Shown one piece after another: positions 23,327 to 33,029 of a stretch of 64,000 nt of DNA (position 1 is the first letter of the stretch; each line of letters starts with the position of its first letter). Origin of the DNA: Trissonchulus latispiculum (lineage: Eukaryota > Nematoda > Enoplea > Enoplida > Ironidae); NCBI GenBank assembly GCA_030248195.1, contig JASAND010019865.1, positions 28,822-92,821 on the forward strand, in the 5' to 3' direction. Made by a program: the position numbers and the translations under genes. A model generated the notes under the pieces. That model made no database searches. It saw nothing but the letters and a program-made list of their open reading frames with translations, and was not told the DNA's origin.

Positions 23327-24526
23327 ATGACTGATTATCTGAACACCTCTCTAGCGGTTGTGAACGCCACTCTGCTCCATGGAAAGTGTGCCCAACCAAA
23401 CAGTGCTAAGGATTTACTTATCTCAAAAATCGCCCTCGGCATCTGCTATACCATAGTTCTATCCCTGTCCCTGCTGGGTAACTCTCTGGTAATCTATGTG
23501 GTTGCCAGCAATCGCAGTATGCAAACTGTTACCAACCTTTTCATTGCAAACCTGGCCATTTCTGACGTCGTCGTGGGCCTGTCATCGCTCTGGTTGACGC
23601 CCGTCTACGTCTACCTTGGGTCCTGGGTCTGGGGAGAGTCCGCCTGTTACCTATTTACCCTCCTGAGCGGTGGGAGTATCTTCATCTCCACCTTTACCCT
23701 CACGGCCATCGCCGTAGATCGCTACGTGGTCATCCTTCACCCGTTTCGAACTCGGATGAAGGTCCAGGTCTGTCTGGCCGTCGTGATTTCGATCTGGATG
23801 GCCTCCTTTCTCCTGGTTCTCCCCTACGTCTTTAACGTTCTCCATCACTACAACGCCAAGTGTGGCATGTATCACTGTGTGGAGCGCTGGGCTGTGGCTG
23901 AGATGCGTAACGTTTACGGTATGATTGTCATCCTACTACAGTACGGAGTACCGTTCTCCATCATCACCTGCTGCTATGCCCGAATCTCGCTGCGACTGCG
24001 GGAGCGATCCCAAGCCATGGTGGGAACGCGGAGTCTGGGTCGACAGAAGGCAGAGATCGCCCGGAAACGCCGGATGAACCGGATGCTCGTTTCAATGGTG
24101 GTGATCTTTGCCTCCTGTTGGCTCCCCCTCAACGTGCTGAACATCATCCGCGACGCCCATACGCAGATTTTCAAAAACTACTACTATCCCCTCCTGTTCC
24201 TGTGCGCCCATCTGGTGGCGGTGAGCGCCACATCCTGGAACCCCATCCTGTACGCCTGGCTCAATGAGAACTTCCGGCGGGAATTTCAGGCGGTTCTGCC
24301 CTGCTTTCCGGGCGTCCCGCGGGTGAATCGCCTGCCCTCTCGACTGTCCATGGCTCTGCCAGCGCAAAGGGCCCGGCCAGTCAAGGGCAGTCGGGAGGGC
24401 AGTCCCTTTCTGAACGGTCGGGTGAGTCCGAATCTGGCCAGTGGTGATCATAACGCTGCTGGTTGCGGAAAAATTAGACTCTCAGTTGATATTAATGGAA
24501 ACGGTGGACTCATGACTCCCGTTTAA
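23327..24526 (+). CDS. Class A GPCR, NPY/NPF-receptor-like
   Basis: A 399-residue seven-helix receptor, most likely for a neuropeptide, at the plasma membrane. There are N-glycosylation sites at Asn6 and Asn13 in the short N-terminus. Class A marks in order: GNSLV (51-55, TM1), NLAISD (75-80, TM2), Cys107 after TM2, DRY (131-133), Trp157 in TM4, Pro209 in TM5, CWLP (264-267, TM6) and NPILY (305-309, TM7). Basic loop 3 includes ARKRRM. ILYAWLNENFRREF after TM7 is characteristic of NPY/NPF and related receptors. Cys327 could be palmitoylated. The start is the first ATG in frame; the coding region has no intron. An acceptor at 23221-23225 suggests a non-coding 5' exon. The exon is GC-rich relative to its flanks. 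The exact ligand cannot be read from sequence; alternatives are sNPF-, NKY- or PrRP-type receptors. Confidence 0.92.
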   Translation: MTDYLNTSLAVVNATLLHGKCAQPNSAKDLLISKIALGICYTIVLSLSLLGNSLVIYVVASNRSMQTVTNLFIANLAISDVVVGLSSLWLTPVYVYLGSWVWGESACYLFTLLSGGSIFISTFTLTAIAVDRYVVILHPFRTRMKVQVCLAVVISIWMASFLLVLPYVFNVLHHYNAKCGMYHCVERWAVAEMRNVYGMIVILLQYGVPFSIITCCYARISLRLRERSQAMVGTRSLGRQKAEIARKRRMNRMLVSMVVIFASCWLPLNVLNIIRDAHTQIFKNYYYPLLFLCAHLVAVSATSWNPILYAWLNENFRREFQAVLPCFPGVPRVNRLPSRLSMALPAQRARPVKGSREGSPFLNGRVSPNLASGDHNAAGCGKIRLSVDINGNGGLMTPV

Positions 24527-24554
24527 AGCGCTGGTTTTAGGTTGATAATACAAA

Positions 24555-24560
24555 AATAAA
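24555..24560 (+). promoter_or_regulatory. Polyadenylation signal AATAAA
   Basis: AATAAA lies 29 bases after the GPCR stop codon and is the first such signal downstream, implying a very short 3' UTR if used. Confidence 0.6.
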
Positions 24561-24826
24561 TGATAATTATTTTTTGTCTTATGAACATATAAATCATAAC
24601 TATTTTTCTCTATGTTGTTGAAACAGTGCACTGGCGGAGAATAGAATCCATCACCATATCAAGAACACATCAGCGATAAAGAGCATGATGGCCAAATCTG
24701 AGCGATCGTAGCTCGGCTAATGGTGAAGGATCATCGTCTCTGAACAGAAGGGTCCGAAAATTCTGAATATCTTGTCCGTCTGACTGGTGTCTCACAGTCT
24801 AAATGAACAATTAGCCAAGTGAAAGC

Positions 24827-24940
24827 AAGAGTACATAATGAGAAAACCGTGTTGACTGAGCAGGATCTCTGCTGTCAGCCTCTTGTCAGCTCGCAAGCCA
24901 TGCTCCGCACGGTAGCGGCCCGCCCCCGCAAATGAGTACC
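24827..24940 (+). mobile_element. One-ended remnant of the AAGAGTACATAAT fold-back family
   Basis: It opens with aagagtacataatg, the exact terminus of the element at 57417. It then shares ccatgctc-cgcacg, gcggcccgcccc and gcaaatgagtacct with that element. The matching right arm is absent, so this is a truncated or decayed copy. Confidence 0.65.
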
Positions 24941-25834
24941 TTCACTTCAAACAAATAAGCCCACTATCTGCGTGTTCGAGTCTTCGCTCGAGTCTTTATA
25001 GATTATTAAATTCTAGTTATGTACAAATAGTATTACTAGAAACTTTCTGTATATAGCAATATGTAGCTCTATGAAAAATTATACTTCGTAATCCATGACG
25101 ACCGGTAAAATCTCGAAAGGAGTGTATGCTACAGAAACCGACAGTACTGACACGTTGTGACGCAATGAGTTCTACTCCTGATTCTACTAATACTTAGGCT
25201 CTGATGGACGCAATGTAGTGAATGTTACACCATTATACAAGTTAATATTAACAAGTTTGCCCCCAAAAGGTACAATGTTCAGCAAAAGGGCAATGATATT
25301 AGTAATTAGATCAAGGATTTGTTATAAACTTTCTCTGCACGAAGTTCGAGCGTGTCCAGATTTAGTAGCAAAACTAAGTGAGCGAGTAAGTACATAGCAT
25401 CAAATCAAAGTATCCATAATAGAAAAGATTCTTCTGAATTTTACTTACCTTTGGATTGAGGAATTCAATAACATATATGTGCGAGAATGACGACTGGTTC
25501 GTAGTGCAGTCAGAATTAGAAGCCGACACACCATTACAAAATAACCAATAATTAGAGGTACAATATTCGCAATTGGAATACACATACACCATTTCAGTAC
25601 TTTAACAGCTAACTTCCAAAATTTAGATATTTTCTTTTAAACTCCGGAGTGGCATTTTGCTCAGTGCACAACACTACAGGTCATCTTACAAACAGATAAT
25701 TATTCAATTGTAAACACGACTGTCCATGATCGACTAAGCCATCAGACTGTTGAACACGTCTGAAAGCTTAATTTGCATATACGGTCATTATTTATCAAAT
25801 TGGCTGTCAGCATTCTTTTGTCGGAGGAGGGGGC
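24941..25834. other. Unassigned, no gene seen
   Basis: AT-rich sequence without recognised features. Confidence 0.5.
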
Positions 25835-25842
25835 TTGCAAAG

Positions 25843-26104
25843 CAGAGTTGTTGACCGGCCGAGGAAAACCCGGCCGGCCAGTCTTCAGAAAAAGGACACT
25901 ACTTGATTTTGTCTGTTATATACTACCTGGAGTAACTGTATGTACAAATACTAAAAATTTTGCAAAATACACGAAAATAGGGCAAAAATGGGACCGGCCG
26001 GCCTCTTTTGACCGGCCGTCCTGTTTGACTCGGCCGGCCGAGGGGCCGGTTTGCATCACCCGACCGGGCGGCCGATTCAAAAAACCGGCCGGGCAACAAC
26101 ACTA
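25843..26104. mobile_element. Short hAT MITE rich in GGCCGG (262 bp)
   Basis: Left end cagagttgttgaccggcc, right end ggccgggcaacaacacta: inverted repeats with two mismatches. Exact 8-bp duplications, ttgcaaag, flank it at 25835-25842 and 26105-26112. Both ends carry multiple ccggccgg blocks (25852-25882 and 25990-26092), forming a locally very GC-rich palindromic structure in AT-rich DNA. No coding capacity. Confidence 0.93.
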
Positions 26105-26112
26105 TTGCAAAG

Positions 26113-27675
26113 TAGCACAATTATGAAACAGAAGTCCCCATCGAAACAGATTCTTTGGAAATGGTTTTAAACTTTTTAAAATGTATAAAAAAGACGATTT
26201 GCGCAATTTCAATCAATACTAAAACGGTGATTTGTACTTAAGCCCCCTGGGGCTAAGAAAGAAGCTGAAGTTACATGCTAAAGAGACAAGTGTTGAGTTT
26301 TGTAATGGAGCATGTGCATCATGTCATAACCCGCAGCAATGATTCCGTCTCCAGGCGAAATGAAAACCATTCAAACTGTGGGTATAGGAAACAGTAAACC
26401 TAGGTGCCGACATTTGGGGGAGGGGAAGTTTGGGGGGTGATGGATGCTATCTCGGTGATTCTGACCTATTCTCAATAAAACATGAAATAATCTTCCAGTT
26501 CTTTGTGCACAAATTCAAAACATTTATTTTAAAATCATTTATTAGCTCAAACTAAAGTCTGACCAAAAAATGAAGAAAGTGAAATTGTTTTTATCAACAA
26601 CAGCGTTCAGCAGCTCAACAGCGCTTCAGGATAGCTACCATAAAGTATAAGGCTGATAAGATCTTTCTTTTCGTAAAAAAAATTTTAAAATTAAGGAATT
26701 AGGCGTAAGTAGGAATTGGAGTTTTGAAAACGATTAGGCGCAAGTAGGATAGGCATCAGTAGGAGTAAGCGCCCCCGACATGTTCTGACTGTTGGTGGGA
26801 ACCGGTAACGGGAGGTTGGAAATTTTGCGCTTGGAGAGGGGGTGAGAGAGGCTGACCTGGGGGTGGGGTCGCCCCTCGCTCTGCTCCGTCTGGTTCTCCC
26901 AGTAAAAGGTGGACCAAAAGTATCATTCAGCATCTAAGATACAGCTGGCTTCAGTTTAGGGCCCCCAACCCGACCCAACCGGCAGTGGTTCTGAACAATA
27001 TAAAAGCTGCGCGCTTTTCAAAAAATTTACGAATAGAAAGATCTCATCAGTCCCGTTCAGAAAATATACTTTATGTTAGCTATCTTGAAGCACTTTTCAT
27101 AACCTCACGACTAAAAATTCTGGTAATCCATCAACGCACCGAAGAATTTTTACTCATTTGCGAGGGGTGTCAGTTGGCAGGTACATAAGTACAATTCCTG
27201 AAGCGCATTGCATCGAACTGATAGATAACAGAATCTCTGCAAGGTATCACACTTAATCACTATGCAACAGCAACGTAGAAAATGAAGTTGATTGCAATTG
27301 TGGACAAATCAAAACCATATCAAATATCTGTGAAGAAAAAGGGGTCTTGGTAGTCACGTTACATCACGGTTAGTCGGAACACTGAGTCAGAGGAACCCGT
27401 TCTAAGCCCCCTTCAGCAGTCCTTATCAGTCTTCCAATAACAGAACGAAAGTTTTTGAGACTGCTTTACTTGACAACCTTAATTTTTCTTTAATAAAATG
27501 AGAAAATTTTGTGCACAACAATTTGAGGCGACGATTTTACCGTACACAGAGCCTCCAGAATATTGATTTTAATTTGACGTAAACTTTAAACTGAGGATAG
27601 GAAATTGAAATTCGTAATTAGATTTTGTTATATATTCACTTGCAATAATGGTTATCGTAGTTTGTTTTGGTTATT
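26113..27675. other. Unassigned, no gene seen
   Basis: No family recognised. The minus-strand frame at 26691-26933 is GC-rich and Pro/Arg-rich but has no known motif. It overlaps short ggcgcaagtagga-type repeats near 26700-26770. Confidence 0.4.
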
Positions 27676-28860
27676 TTAGGTTTCTGCGGACCACGCCAAT
27701 GATCCTGAATTACGAGCTCATGTGGAAGATGTCATGCCAGCTTACAAGCAAATGCGATCAACATTGTACCGATCCTTCAACGCTGTACGGGTCCTGAAAC
27801 TTCACATGCCCAGTATTCTTGAAATTTCTGGTGAGTTAAAGACCTCTTATCAGGGCAGTACTGCGATCGTCCCTGAAGATCCACATTTTAAAGAATTATT
27901 CTTAATTTGTGAAAAGAAATTCCCCCATTCCTAGTTTTCTGCAGAAGATCGAACTTGGAAACTCTCCACCTGCCCAGTCAGTGGGTGGCAGATAGGACAT
28001 TTCACCTCCCGATTTTCTTTTATCCAGATCTACATCATCTATGGCTTTGTTAATGTGGAATGCTTATCTGCCGTTTATGCTCTTCCTCTCGGTCGGCACG
28101 AAGATACGTACTTTCAAATTTTTAAATTGATTCGAGACAGACTAATTCCAAACTTGGGCACCGTTGATATGGTAAGCAATGGCTCTATTTTTGTTGACTT
28201 TGAACGTGCTACAACCAACGCTTTTCGAGCAGTTTTTGGAGGAATTCAAGTAAAAGGATGCCTTTTTCACTGCTTTCCCTCACTGCTCAAAGAAATGTCC
28301 AAAGCAACGGACTACTTTCGGCTTATGGACAAAACCCAGCGAATGGCTTTGATGCTTCTCAATTAGCTTCGGTAAAGCCATGGATACGGAAGCTGGTGTC
28401 CTTGTCCCTATTGCGGCCACACCTCATTCTACCAGCACGGGAAAGAGTCTTGTCCTTCCCCCATGTAACTGGTAATGCCGTCGTGGATGCTAATTTAGGT
28501 AACCTTTCCTTTCCACATAATTTCAGCAAACTTGGTTAGTTCCGGACAAGATAGCCCTCTTCAATCACTGGAACAACAATGGGTGCAGAATAACAAAACA
28601 TGCTGAAGACAACAGCAACGGACGGCGCATTAAATTTAATCAGCCACATCCTCGACTTTCAGTATTTTTGGTCACGTTGAAAAAATTCATCATGCCACCT
28701 AGATCTGAAATTCGTGTAGCTCAACAACGGCTAATCCTACAACTGCCAGACATCCCAATTATTCCGGTAACGATGTTAACATTAAGAACTCGAAATAGAT
28801 CGTTTGGACAATCTTCAGCCGGACTTCTCCAATTATGCAGAATCTATTGATAATGAAATT
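27676..28860 (+). pseudogene. MULE (Mutator-like) transposase, FLYWCH type, broken
   Basis: The translated pieces follow the order of MULE transposases. An HxNDPxLRxHV-like stretch and MRSTLYRSF come first (27690-27790), with PEDPHFKELFLI (27872-27906). After a stop and frame change come EDRTWKLSTCPVSGWQIGHF (27944-28003), then QIYIIYGFVNVECLSAVYAL (28025-28084), DTYFQIFKLIRDRL, IFVDFERATTNAFRAVF and VKGCLFHCF (28250-28271). The usual DGTF motif holding the first catalytic Asp reads IGHF here. There are stops at about 27934 and 28366 and frame changes; weak similarity continues to about 28860. It is dead, on protein evidence alone; I could not identify its terminal repeats. Confidence 0.8.
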
Positions 28861-29021
28861 ATTTTATTCTTCGACTATGTTCAACATTTGATTAGATGTA
28901 TATATGTTACCATTATTTCATTTCGTTATTTGTTTGCTATTCTGCCTTTCTATTTTTGCCAATTTGGTGTTTATCACTGTCGAAGTAACAAAATTCCCAA
29001 TAAATTGAGCAAAGCGTAGGA

Positions 29022-29165
29022 CTAGTTGTGAAGGAAGACATTAAGGTTGTAGTGTGAGACACTTCGGTTGTAAAGTGAGACAGCCTGATTGTAATGTGCG
29101 ACGACAATGCGTTGGAAAGTGAGACAAGAAAGATTGGAAAGCGATACATAATCTTTGAGGGAACC
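29022..29165 (+). repeat. Degenerate minisatellite, about 22-bp period
   Basis: About five imperfect units with the pattern ggttgtaaagtgagaca (for example at 29045, 29068, 29090, 29113 and 29133). The spacing stays near 22-23 bases while the bases drift. Open frames on the minus strand across it simply translate the repeat. Confidence 0.65.
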
Positions 29166-31920
29166 ATATGTATCTTCTAACCAAATAATTTGTCTGTAAA
29201 TGAAGTTTATGTTTGTCCTGATTATGGTTAAAGTTGTGCAGCGCAAGTGCTGATAAATCCAACTGGCCATCCGAGAAGTAATTGTCGCAGGATCTGCCCC
29301 CATCCCTAATAAATAGTCTGCCTGACTGCCAGGGACCACTCCGGGGAACCAAATAGGTTACACATTATATAAACTAGACTTGCCTAACTTAAAACTAAGC
29401 AATTAACCTTGCTTACAAAAACAACAAAACTGTTGGAATATAGTGCGTACACAGGCGTAAACCTTGACTGACAGTAAACCCAGACAGACAAAGCACACAC
29501 AAAAACAACACTGACAAACCTTACATTCCCGGGGGAAGAGACCCAAAGGGGAGAAAGTGTTTATCAGGCAAAAAACAAGCCGCTAAATAATTACATAAAT
29601 GAAGATGGATAGACTAGATACACAACTAACTGATGTGTTGGGGAGGAGGTCTTAAATTAGGCGACCTTAGGAAACTCAACCCCTCAACTAGAAGTTGATA
29701 TGAGCTTACAACGCCACGAGTTTGACCACCCAACCAGTAGTTACTCAGCCAAAAACAACACCTTCCCGACCAACCAAACAAAATAATGACACAACCAAGA
29801 CAGCTAAGGCCGAAAAAGCGTTGGGCGTGCGACCGCTGCAAATGGCAATACGTAAATGAATATTCACATACTACCTCCACAGAAGTGTAATGTGGGTAAT
29901 AGCGACCCCGCTATCACCCCCTTCCAAGTCCATTTATAATTATAACTTTCGCTGTTTTCCCCTAAAGCTCCCCAAAAATTCCCCCAAAGTCTGCCTAAAT
30001 ATTGTACTGCTATTGTTATTGGGAAGCCCGATAATTTAGTAGTATTTAATGCAAAAGCCCATTTCAAATAACTGGTAGTCATGGGTTAAACGGGCGGGGT
30101 CTGGGGGGGTCCAAGCCCCCCCCCAACCCGGACAAGGTACAAGCCCTATCGCCGTCGGAGACAAGGGGTAACGAAAAAATGGCCAAGAGGTAAAGAAAAA
30201 CAGCTGGAAAAATTAGTTTTTACAGTAAATTTCAAAAGATTTCCGGCTTCGCTGCTCGCATTTTAAAAATCATCCAAAAACATTTATTTCTTTATTTTAG
30301 GAGTCTAAACATAGCACTATAGTTATTATGTAATGATTGTTGGCTTGACGAAGATAGACCCTCGCGCTCCCAACGCATAACAACCCTTTGCTTTCGTAAC
30401 CACGCCACCTTAGTCAGTTAGGAGTTTTCTTTGTTCGCGAAAAGTCGGTCGTCAACTTTTGGGGGCCCCACCTCTGGAGTTTCTCCACTTTGATTGTAAG
30501 TTCCTGTTTGTTTTCTTTTCTCAAACTTCATTGAACTTACCACTTCTAATTGCCTTCCTAACCTTTAATAAATTTCCTTTCAGTTTTTGTTTAACTCCTA
30601 ACTCTCCTTCCCCCCCTTTTCTGCGGGGTTGTCCCCGTTGGGTCTGACTTCTCTAGTTAGCTCTCCTCCCCTGTTTTTGTTAGTTCTACTTCCTCTCCCC
30701 ATTTATTGCTGATGTACCCTATTTATTTGTCAATTCCCTTGTAATCGTATTGTTATTTTACAGTCGGGTAGTTAGTCGTTTATAACTTGCCCCCATTCTG
30801 GGTATCCCAGGTGGTTTTCTTTGTTATTTCTTGCCTACTTTCTATAATTAATGTGCCCAATTGTCTCCCGTCCTGTTTAATTAATTTTTATTAACTTTTA
30901 TTTAACTTGTTGTCATCTTTTAGGTAGCTAGGTAGAATTCTGGGATTAGCACAGAATAATTTTAGAACTACATCTATCTACATTCAAATTAAAGAGGAAC
31001 CAAAAACTTTGTCTAGCATATTGCTAAAAGTTGTACATAATAGGGTCGCTGAAACACGACCCTTAAAAAGGTTTTCGTTAGCTAGTGCCTTGGCAGCAAC
31101 TCGTCCACGAGGAAAATAATGAAAACTCTTGCTTACAAAATTCTGAGAAGAATGAGGTTCTTCAAAAATGAGTCAAAGCCATGAGAAATTTAGGCAATGG
31201 TGCATTGTTCTAGGCTCAGTTAAAAGCAAAACGATCTGAGAATTTTCGTTTCCCAGTCAAAGTTTGTTCAGTCTGGAGAATGTCAGGTGAAAATAAAATG
31301 CCTTAAGTTTAGTACTGTCGAGTCCAAGTTGTGTATTTTTCCTGGAGGCTTTTTCTGACTTCGGCGTCGAATTGTGAGGGTCAGTTTTATAAAACCTGAA
31401 ACTTGCAACTTGCATGCGTAACTTATATATAAGTAAGATGCTCCATAAAACTGCAAATGGAATTTTCGCATTTGCACTTTAACTGCAAGCTGTTGACAGG
31501 TTTACTTTTACGTTTACTTTTACACCAGGAGCCAATATTGGTTGCATGACTATGCCCAAATACTGAACTTGAAACTTGTTTTTCCGTTGCAAGTAGTTCA
31601 GTGAATTTGCTTCATTGAACAAATGCGTCAAAATTGTTGTCTGATTCTGATCTTTCTTTTTTGAATTTTCAAATCTTTTGACAAAATTCTGACAAGAAGT
31701 TGTTGGGGATATTACCTCATGAAGTTCAAGTAATTTGTGTCTATGTAACTTTATATGTATTCTTATCCACTTTAGGTAGGTTAATTTTTTTAATAATAAA
31801 CTGTTTGGCAACTTGAATAACGTCCGCAAGTCAAAGAAAACAAGCTTATTTGCATGAATGGGTTGCCGCTGTCATTTTTCCTCTTATAAACAAGATATTT
31901 TCCGTGTCCAGTACCAGGAA
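29166..31920. other. Unassigned, no gene seen
   Basis: No conserved protein segment is seen in any frame. A G/C homopolymer patch (30092-30126) is present. Pyrimidine-rich stretches occur at 30470-30760. Confidence 0.45.
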
Positions 31921-32325
31921 ATCCGTAAATTTTCCGGGAATTTCGATATCAGCTTCGAAATCAGCGTGATCGAATTACCCTATGACCAACATTTGAGAGA
32001 AATCGCAGACAAAAATTTTTTGGTCCAAAATCCGGGTTTTCGGGAATTCACGGATTTTCAGTTTTTCAGCCATAACTGTCGCTAGGCGCATTTCCGGAAA
32101 ATGTCGCAAGAAGGAAAGTTGTTCAGCTCAAAGAGCGCTTTCATTTGAGCACCATATCGACCACTTTCGGAAAAAATTTTCGAAATCCTAAATTTTCCGG
32201 GGCGAATATATCGAAATCCGTACATTTTCCGGAATTTCGATTTCAGCTTCGAAATCAGCGTGGTCGAATTACCCTATAACCAACTTTTGAGCAAAATCGG
32301 AGACAAAAAATTTTTACGTTTCCCT
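31921..32325 (+). repeat. Direct repeat, about 292-bp spacing
   Basis: A segment starting atccgtaaattttccgggaa (31921) recurs as atccgtacattttccggaat (32213). Both continue through cagcttcgaaatcagcgtg, tcgaattaccctat and caaaaaat. This looks like two units, the second partial, of a satellite-like or MITE-derived repeat. Related ccgtttttcgat and cgaagacaaaa strings occur in the fold-back element at 50104-51395. Confidence 0.65.
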
Positions 32326-32634
32326 TGGTCCCCCCTTACCATTCTAAAAAATTCCGGGAGTTCGACTTGACGATTTGACCTTTTCGGCTTGGTAGAAACG
32401 ATTTGTAGAAGGATTCAAAACAATACGACAACATTTAATTTACAACATTAATTTTATACATACACTATAAATATATATTTGTTCCAAACATAAAAAATAG
32501 AATTTCAGACGCTGATTCAAAGGTAGCTAGAAATCCGTATCGCGATCACCAGTGATATTTTAGAACCATTACACACCTAAAACAAGAAGTATTGAGTATA
32601 TAGTTTGAATATATAAACATTTATATATGTTTAT

Positions 32635-32771
<137 letters not shown>

Positions 32772-32832
32772 CTTAAACGCAAGGCATACGGCTGAATATC
32801 CTAGAATGAATTATACTTAAAACTTTTGAGCA

Positions 32833-32838
32833 TTTATT
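32833..32838 (-). promoter_or_regulatory. Candidate polyadenylation signal
   Basis: Minus-strand AATAAA (plus tttatt) lies about 190 bases beyond the stop codon of the IkappaB-like gene. It is the first canonical signal seen after the stop. The intervening 3' UTR includes a fragment of the GGTGGTGATTCC repeat family (32930-32965). Confidence 0.5.
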
Positions 32839-33029
32839 AACGTTCAAACTTAGATTCACGGCATCCATTAAAAAGAGAAAATGTTAAGCTACATGTTGAC
32901 ATAAGGAAGACTTCCTAACTCGACTAATAACGGTTCAAAGTTGATGTCTCCAAAAGGAATCACCGCACTAACAGAGAGTGACACACATTTTGAATTGCCC
33001 AGCACTCCACTCCAGGACATACCTATCTA

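Noticed and set aside
29022..29352. Ser/Thr/His-rich minus-strand proteins
   Set aside because: They translate a 22-bp minisatellite in several frames at once.
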